32,366 bases of DNA from Phenylobacterium sp. (GTDB lineage Bacteria; Pseudomonadota; Alphaproteobacteria; Caulobacterales; Caulobacteraceae). This document shows positions 28,387 through 32,366 of this stretch, piece after piece. Position numbers and translations under genes: made by a program. Under the pieces are notes generated by a model. That model worked only from the letters and a program-made list of their open reading frames with translations. It was not told where the DNA came from and made no database searches. How positions within the stretch are numbered: position 1 is the stretch's first letter; every line of letters begins with the position of its first letter. The stretch covers positions 1 to 32,366 of the forward strand of contig NZ_JAUYNW010000122.1 of assembly GCF_030698145.1 (NCBI RefSeq), in the 5' to 3' direction.

Positions 28387-29376
28387 GTGCGGCCACTTAG
28401 GATCGGCGTCCTGGGCGCGGCGCGGATCGCGCCGTTGGCCCTGATCTCGCCCGCCAAGGCGACCGGCGTCGCACAGGTGACGGCCGTGGCCGCCCGCGAC
28501 GCCGCTCGCGCCGGCGCCTATGCCGTCGAACACGCCATCCCAATCGCCCTGGACAGCTACGAGGCCCTGATCGCCCACCCGGAGGTGGACGCGATCTACA
28601 ACGCCCTGCCGCCTTCGCGCCACGCCGACCTGACCATCGCCGCGCTGGCGGCGGGTAAGCCGGTGCTCTGCGAGAAGCCGTTCGCGATGGACGCGGCCGA
28701 GGCCAAACGGATGACCGCCGCGGCCGCCGCCAGCGGCCTCGTCCTGATGGAGGCCTTCCATTACCGCTACCACCCGCTGTTCGCCCGGGTGCTGGAGATC
28801 TGCGCCAGCGGGGAGATCGGCGAGGTCCGCCGCATGGCGGCCGTGTTCACCGCCTCGATCCCCGATACAGGCGCCGAACTGCGCTACGATCCGGCGCTGG
28901 GCGGCGGGGCGCTCATGGACCTCGGGACCTACTGCCTGCATTGGGCCCGGACGGTGGCCGGCGCCGAACCGTTCGGCGTCCAGGCTCAATCGGTGTTCGG
29001 CGCGTCCGGCATCGACATCTCCACCCACGCCATCTTGACGTTCCCGCGCGGCGTGCTCGCCGAACTGACCTGCGACATGGCCGCGCCCGTGCGGGCCAGC
29101 CTTGAGATCACCGGCCTGGAGGGCGTCCTGAAGGTCATCAACCCGCTCGCGCCGCAGATGGGCCACATGCTGGAAGTCACCCGGGAAGGCGCGGAGAGCC
29201 GTCGCGAGACGGTGACCCGCGATCCCACCTATGATTTCCAGCTCCGCGCCTTCGTCTCCGCCGTCCGGGGTGGACCGCCGCCGCTCACCGGCGGCGCCGA
29301 CGCCGTGGCCCAGATGGCCGCCATCGACGCGATCAAGGCCGCTGCCGCGCTAGGCGGCCGCACGACCTTGAACTAG
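28387..29376 (+). CDS. Gfo/Idh/MocA family oxidoreductase
   Basis: The 329-residue NAD(P)-dependent oxidoreductase starts with GTG 28387, supported by GGGGAGGG upstream. The N-terminal Rossmann domain begins RIGVLGAARIAP, with the catalytic EKPFAMDAAEA near residues 97-107 and FHYRYHPLF near 123-131. A C-terminal alpha/beta domain contains GGGALMDLGTYC with the conserved D/C-type region. Relatives oxidise or dehydrate sugars, inositols or trans-dihydrodiols; the substrate is not evident. As the third gene of the TetR cassette it is probably induced with the methyltransferase. Confidence 0.9.
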   Translation: MRPLRIGVLGAARIAPLALISPAKATGVAQVTAVAARDAARAGAYAVEHAIPIALDSYEALIAHPEVDAIYNALPPSRHADLTIAALAAGKPVLCEKPFAMDAAEAKRMTAAAAASGLVLMEAFHYRYHPLFARVLEICASGEIGEVRRMAAVFTASIPDTGAELRYDPALGGGALMDLGTYCLHWARTVAGAEPFGVQAQSVFGASGIDISTHAILTFPRGVLAELTCDMAAPVRASLEITGLEGVLKVINPLAPQMGHMLEVTREGAESRRETVTRDPTYDFQLRAFVSAVRGGPPPLTGGADAVAQMAAIDAIKAAAALGGRTTLN

Positions 29377-29404
29377 CTCGGGCGCTCACCCCGGACCTGA
29401 TCGC

Positions 29405-31732
29405 CTATTCCGACAGCTTCAGCGCCGGACCGAGGGCCTCGGCGGCGATGTCGGCCTGGTGGAAGGGCAGGCGATGCCAGCCCTTCTTCGAATAGAGCTC
29501 GGTCTGGTCGGCATAGTGCGCCGAGGCCGGATCGGTGGACTGCGAATAGGACAGCACCGCATCGGCCACCGGGCCCGCCGCGTCGAAGGCCACGACCTGG
29601 ATGTAGCTGGAGCCGTGATACGGCACGTAGCCGCCGGCTCCGGCCACGAACCGCGACTGCTGGGCGTTGAGCACCCCGGCCTGACCCTCGCCGCCGTGGA
29701 TCGGGATCTTGCGATCACCGCGGATGGCGAAGTGGATCGCGCCATAGGGGGCGTCGAGGGCCAGCTTCTGGCGCTCCATCAGTTCGACGGCGCCGGCCAG
29801 GGCCTGGGCGATCTTGGCGGCGCTATCGGCATCGGTCTTCAGGCCGCGCGGGGTGTTGACCGGATCGGCCGGATCGAAGGGCGTGGCGAACAGGGCCGGG
29901 GTGCGCTCGGCCAGGCGGAAGAACTCCACGAACAGCATGGCTCCGACGCTCTCGTTGTCCATCCGACGGTCCCATTTGGCCAAGATGGCGCAGGCCGGGG
30001 CGAGGTCGACGGTCTTGCCGGCCGTGGTGGTCGCCGTCGAGTTGGCGGCGCAGGCCTTCAGGGCGTCGTCCAGATAGAGATCGGCGGCCAGGTTGCGGTT
30101 CCAGAACAGCATGGTCCGGACCTTGGCCGCGTCGAACAGCTTGCCGTCCAGGCCATCGGCGCCGGCCAGGCGGCGTTCGATCTCTACGACGCCCGATCGG
30201 GTGCGCAGGTTCTGAGCGACGGCGGCGGGACCCAACAGCGGCGAGAAAGCGGGCAGGGGCGCCTTGGGGTTGACCAGCCAATAGCTGTCATTGCTGTTGG
30301 CCACGTAGTCGGCCCGGATCATCGAGGGCATGGCGTCGCCGGGCATGAGGCCTGGCGCAACGGTTCCCGCAGCCTGGTCCCAATCGCAGGCGGAACGCGA
30401 GCCATCCAGAACAAAAATACGCGCGAGATTTCCCAGCGCGGCGGCGGGCGGGCTGGGCGCGCAGGCCTCCAGCTTCTCGGCCGAGACGTTCGGGGTGGCG
30501 GTGATGTCGGCATAGAGGGCGTCGCCATGGCGGTCGGCGGCGATGGTGTTCACCCAGGGGATGCCCAGGGTCTTCGTGGCGATCACCTTGATCTCACCCA
30601 CGGACTGGGCGCGGGTGATGGCCAGCCAGGTGTCGCCTGAGCGGAGGTTCGACTTGTTGGCGTCCTTGATTGCATAGGCGGTCTTGGGGCTCCAGCCGAG
30701 CCCGGCCTGGGGCACGACCACCACCGCGCCGTAGTGGGTGGAATAGTAGGCGCGGGTCTGGGGGCCGGTCACGGTTTCGACGGTCACGTCCTTGCGGGTC
30801 ATCTGGTGACGCTTGCCGTCCACCAGATAGGCGGTCGGGTCGGAGGGATCCAAGGCCAGCTCGAACAGGGTGAAGTGGCGGTCGGTGGAGACCGTGTGGG
30901 TCCAGGCGACATCCTTGTTGAACCCGATCGACAGGCCCGGCGCCCCCGCGATGGTCACGCCCATGACGTCGGTCTTGCCCGGGATGGTCAGGTGCAGCTC
31001 ATAGAACCGGTTGGTGGTCTCCCAGGGGAAATGCGGATTGCCCAGCAGCAGGCCCGACCCGTTGGCCGTGGCGTCGCGGCCGAACGCCCAGCCGTTGCTG
31101 CCCAGGCCGAAGGTCTCGCTGGGCTCGGGCAGGCCCAGGGCCGCCATGGGCTTGGGCGCCGTGGCGCTCGGCGGAGCCGCCGCATTGATCTGACGCAGCC
31201 AGGCCCCGCCGCTGGCCTGGATCATCCGCTCCTCGTTGAGGCGCAGCATGTCGTCCACGGCGATCGGCGCCACCCAGGCCGCCCCGCGGCAGGGCTCGGG
31301 CCGCTTCCCAGCGGGGACATCGCGCAGGTAACGGTTGTAGCCTGCCACATAGCCGGTCACGAGGTCGCGATAGTCCTTGCTGGACCGGGCGAAGGCCGCG
31401 CGCAGGGCCGCCATGTCGAGGGCGCCCCTGAAGAAGAAGTCGCTCTCCAGGTTCTTGATCTCGGCGAAGGCGACCGTATTGGCCCCGTCCGCGCCGAAAT
31501 GCTTGGAGCGTTCGCCGTTCACGGTGACGATCTTGTCGGCGATCAGGCAGATATTGTCCTGGGCGTAAGCGTAGGCTTGGCCGTAGCCCAGCCCGCCATA
31601 GTTGGCCGCCATGACGTGGGGAACGCCGTACTTGGTCCGCACGATCTCGGCCTTGTAGCCGGCGGCCTGGGCGCTCGAGGCGAGCCCTGCGGCCAATATC
31701 AGCGCCGCCGCTGGACTGCGGATCATCGTCAT
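29405..31732 (-). CDS. PvdQ-like Ntn-hydrolase acylase (S45 family)
   Basis: This is an exported, self-processing acylase of 775 residues. The signal peptide covers residues 1-23 (ending AQA or QAA). The alpha chain is followed by the processing site G211-S212 in GLGSNGWAFG, where Ser212 becomes the N-terminal nucleophile of the beta chain; PvdQ uses Ser217 at this position. The neighbouring GNPHFPW, HLTIPGKTDVMG and VAWTHTVSTDRHFTL stretches closely resemble PvdQ and related acyl-homoserine lactone or aculeacin acylases. It should remove long acyl chains from amides in the periplasm, such as quorum-sensing lactones or lipopeptides. ATG 31732 has GGGGGAA about six bases upstream. It is convergent with the oxidoreductase. 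Confidence 0.9.
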   Translation of the reverse strand: MTMIRSPAAALILAAGLASSAQAAGYKAEIVRTKYGVPHVMAANYGGLGYGQAYAYAQDNICLIADKIVTVNGERSKHFGADGANTVAFAEIKNLESDFFFRGALDMAALRAAFARSSKDYRDLVTGYVAGYNRYLRDVPAGKRPEPCRGAAWVAPIAVDDMLRLNEERMIQASGGAWLRQINAAAPPSATAPKPMAALGLPEPSETFGLGSNGWAFGRDATANGSGLLLGNPHFPWETTNRFYELHLTIPGKTDVMGVTIAGAPGLSIGFNKDVAWTHTVSTDRHFTLFELALDPSDPTAYLVDGKRHQMTRKDVTVETVTGPQTRAYYSTHYGAVVVVPQAGLGWSPKTAYAIKDANKSNLRSGDTWLAITRAQSVGEIKVIATKTLGIPWVNTIAADRHGDALYADITATPNVSAEKLEACAPSPPAAALGNLARIFVLDGSRSACDWDQAAGTVAPGLMPGDAMPSMIRADYVANSNDSYWLVNPKAPLPAFSPLLGPAAVAQNLRTRSGVVEIERRLAGADGLDGKLFDAAKVRTMLFWNRNLAADLYLDDALKACAANSTATTTAGKTVDLAPACAILAKWDRRMDNESVGAMLFVEFFRLAERTPALFATPFDPADPVNTPRGLKTDADSAAKIAQALAGAVELMERQKLALDAPYGAIHFAIRGDRKIPIHGGEGQAGVLNAQQSRFVAGAGGYVPYHGSSYIQVVAFDAAGPVADAVLSYSQSTDPASAHYADQTELYSKKGWHRLPFHQADIAAEALGPALKLSE

Positions 31733-31769
31733 GACCGTTCCCCCGTGGCGGCGCCTAGGCGGGCCACTC

Positions 31770-31781
31770 TCATCCGGATGA
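31770..31781. promoter_or_regulatory. Palindrome upstream of the acylase
   Basis: TCATCCGGATGA is a perfect 12-bp palindrome 37 bases before the acylase start. On the minus strand a TTGACG lies at 31801-31806, about 20 bases upstream of it, so the palindrome would cover the -10/+1 region. It may be a repressor site; no regulator is adjacent. Confidence 0.25.
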
Positions 31782-31863
31782 CGACCATTCGAACGCCGTA
31801 CGTCAACGGCGCAGCTTCGAAATCGGGCTCCGCGCGGGGAAACATCGGGGCGGGACGGCTACG

Positions 31864-31892
31864 AAAAAGGGCCGCAGAGTGATCCGCGGCCC
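31864..31892 (-). terminator. Intrinsic terminator of glnA
   Basis: On the minus strand GGGCCGC, a ten-base loop and GCGGCCC (31869-31892) are followed directly by TTTTT (31864-31868), about 26 bases after the glnA stop codon. This is a textbook Rho-independent terminator and the strongest in the window. Confidence 0.82.
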
Positions 31893-31918
31893 TCGATCGT
31901 CGCCTTAGAGGGCGGCGC

Positions 31919-32366
31919 CTAGCACTTGTAGTACATGTCGAATTCGACCGGGTGAGGATGGAGGGCGAGACGCATGACCTCTTCCATCTTCAGTTCGATA
32001 TAGGCGTCGATGAAGTCGTCGTTCATGACGCCGCCGGCCTTCAGGAAGCCGCGGTCCTTGTCGAGGCTCTCAAGGGCTTCCTTGAGCGAACCGCAGACTT
32101 CCGGGATCTTCTTCTGCTCGCGCGGCGGCAGGTCGTAGAGGTTCTTGTCGGCCGGCGCGCCCGGATCGATCTGGTTGATGATGCCGTCGATGCCGGCCAT
32201 CAGCAGGGCGGTGAAAGTCAGGTAGGGGTTGCCCATCGGGTCCGGGAAGCGGGCTTCCAGGCGCTTGCCCTTGGGGCTGTCCACGTGCGGGATGCGGATC
32301 GAGGCCGAGCGGTTGCGGGCCGAATAGGCCAGCTTCACCGGGGCTTCGTAGCCGGGCACCAGGCGC
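31919..32366 (-). CDS. glnA: Glutamine synthetase type I, C-terminal part
   Basis: Only the last 148 residues are in the window; the frame stays open at the edge ([10 protein letters not shown]). Glutamine synthetase makes glutamine from glutamate and ammonia using ATP and forms dodecamers. Conserved type I segments are visible: [46 protein letters not shown], the C-terminal [16 protein letters not shown] and [11 protein letters not shown]. Family members of this type carry an adenylylated Tyr a little upstream in the NLYDLPP region; this Y is present. The last residues are YKC, where enterobacteria have YSV. Confidence 0.97.
   Translation of the reverse strand, partial: RLVPGYEAPVKLAYSARNRSASIRIPHVDSPKGKRLEARFPDPMGNPYLTFTALLMAGIDGIINQIDPGAPADKNLYDLPPREQKKIPEVCGSLKEALESLDKDRGFLKAGGVMNDDFIDAYIELKMEEVMRLALHPHPVEFDMYYKC

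Overview
The window is GC-rich, densely packed alphaproteobacterial chromosome with strong G/C third-codon bias. Its gene order (amidase, PBP1A, prfB, bactofilin with an M23 peptidase, a SUF cluster, a GGDEF protein, a DEAD-box helicase) together with promoters of the Caulobacter sigma-73 type (TTGACGS, 10-14 bases, GCTANAWC) and GANTC sites near promoters suggest Caulobacteraceae (Caulobacter or Phenylobacterium-like). It reads as core chromosome: I see no insertion sequence, prophage, CRISPR array or tRNA.

Layout. 1-383 is a structured non-coding stretch, probably the leader side of an off-window divergent gene (rne in related genomes) plus the amiC promoter. 384-6015 (+) carries the cell-wall amidase, PBP1A, prfB with its programmed +1 frameshift, and a ComB-family protein. 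6012-9660 (-) carries a bactofilin, an overlapping M23 peptidase, a one-cysteine BCP peroxiredoxin and tyrS. 9905-12350 (+) carries anmK and a secreted M20D amidohydrolase. A 128-bp REP-like palindrome (12361-12488) separates these from a convergent alpha/beta hydrolase.

13318-20551 (+) is one tightly coupled Fe-S cluster operon: iscR, an IscS-like desulfurase, sufB, an unnamed cysteine-free protein, sufC, sufD, sufS, sufT and an A-type carrier. Most junctions overlap by 1-4 bases. No sufE/sufU is present in the window.

20548-27191 (-) carries a GST, a PaaG-like enoyl-CoA hydratase/isomerase, a GGDEF diguanylate cyclase with a degenerate I-site, a DEAD-box helicase with a long charged tail, and parE. 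27336-29376 (+) is a three-gene cassette: TetR regulator with its own operator, ICMT-like membrane methyltransferase, Gfo/Idh/MocA oxidoreductase. 29405-31732 (-) is a PvdQ-like Ntn-hydrolase acylase, and the window ends inside glnA (-), which has a textbook terminator.

Functionally, the left third is about peptidoglycan: synthesis (PBP1A), cleavage (amidase, M23 peptidase), scaffolding (bactofilin) and recycling (AnmK). The middle builds Fe-S clusters. The right third mixes signalling, RNA turnover, chromosome decatenation and small-molecule metabolism. The points most worth following are the uncharacterised gene inside the SUF operon, the overlapping bactofilin/M23 pair, matching sigma-73/GANTC promoters on the two wall genes, the TetR cassette with a clear operator, and the REP-like palindrome.
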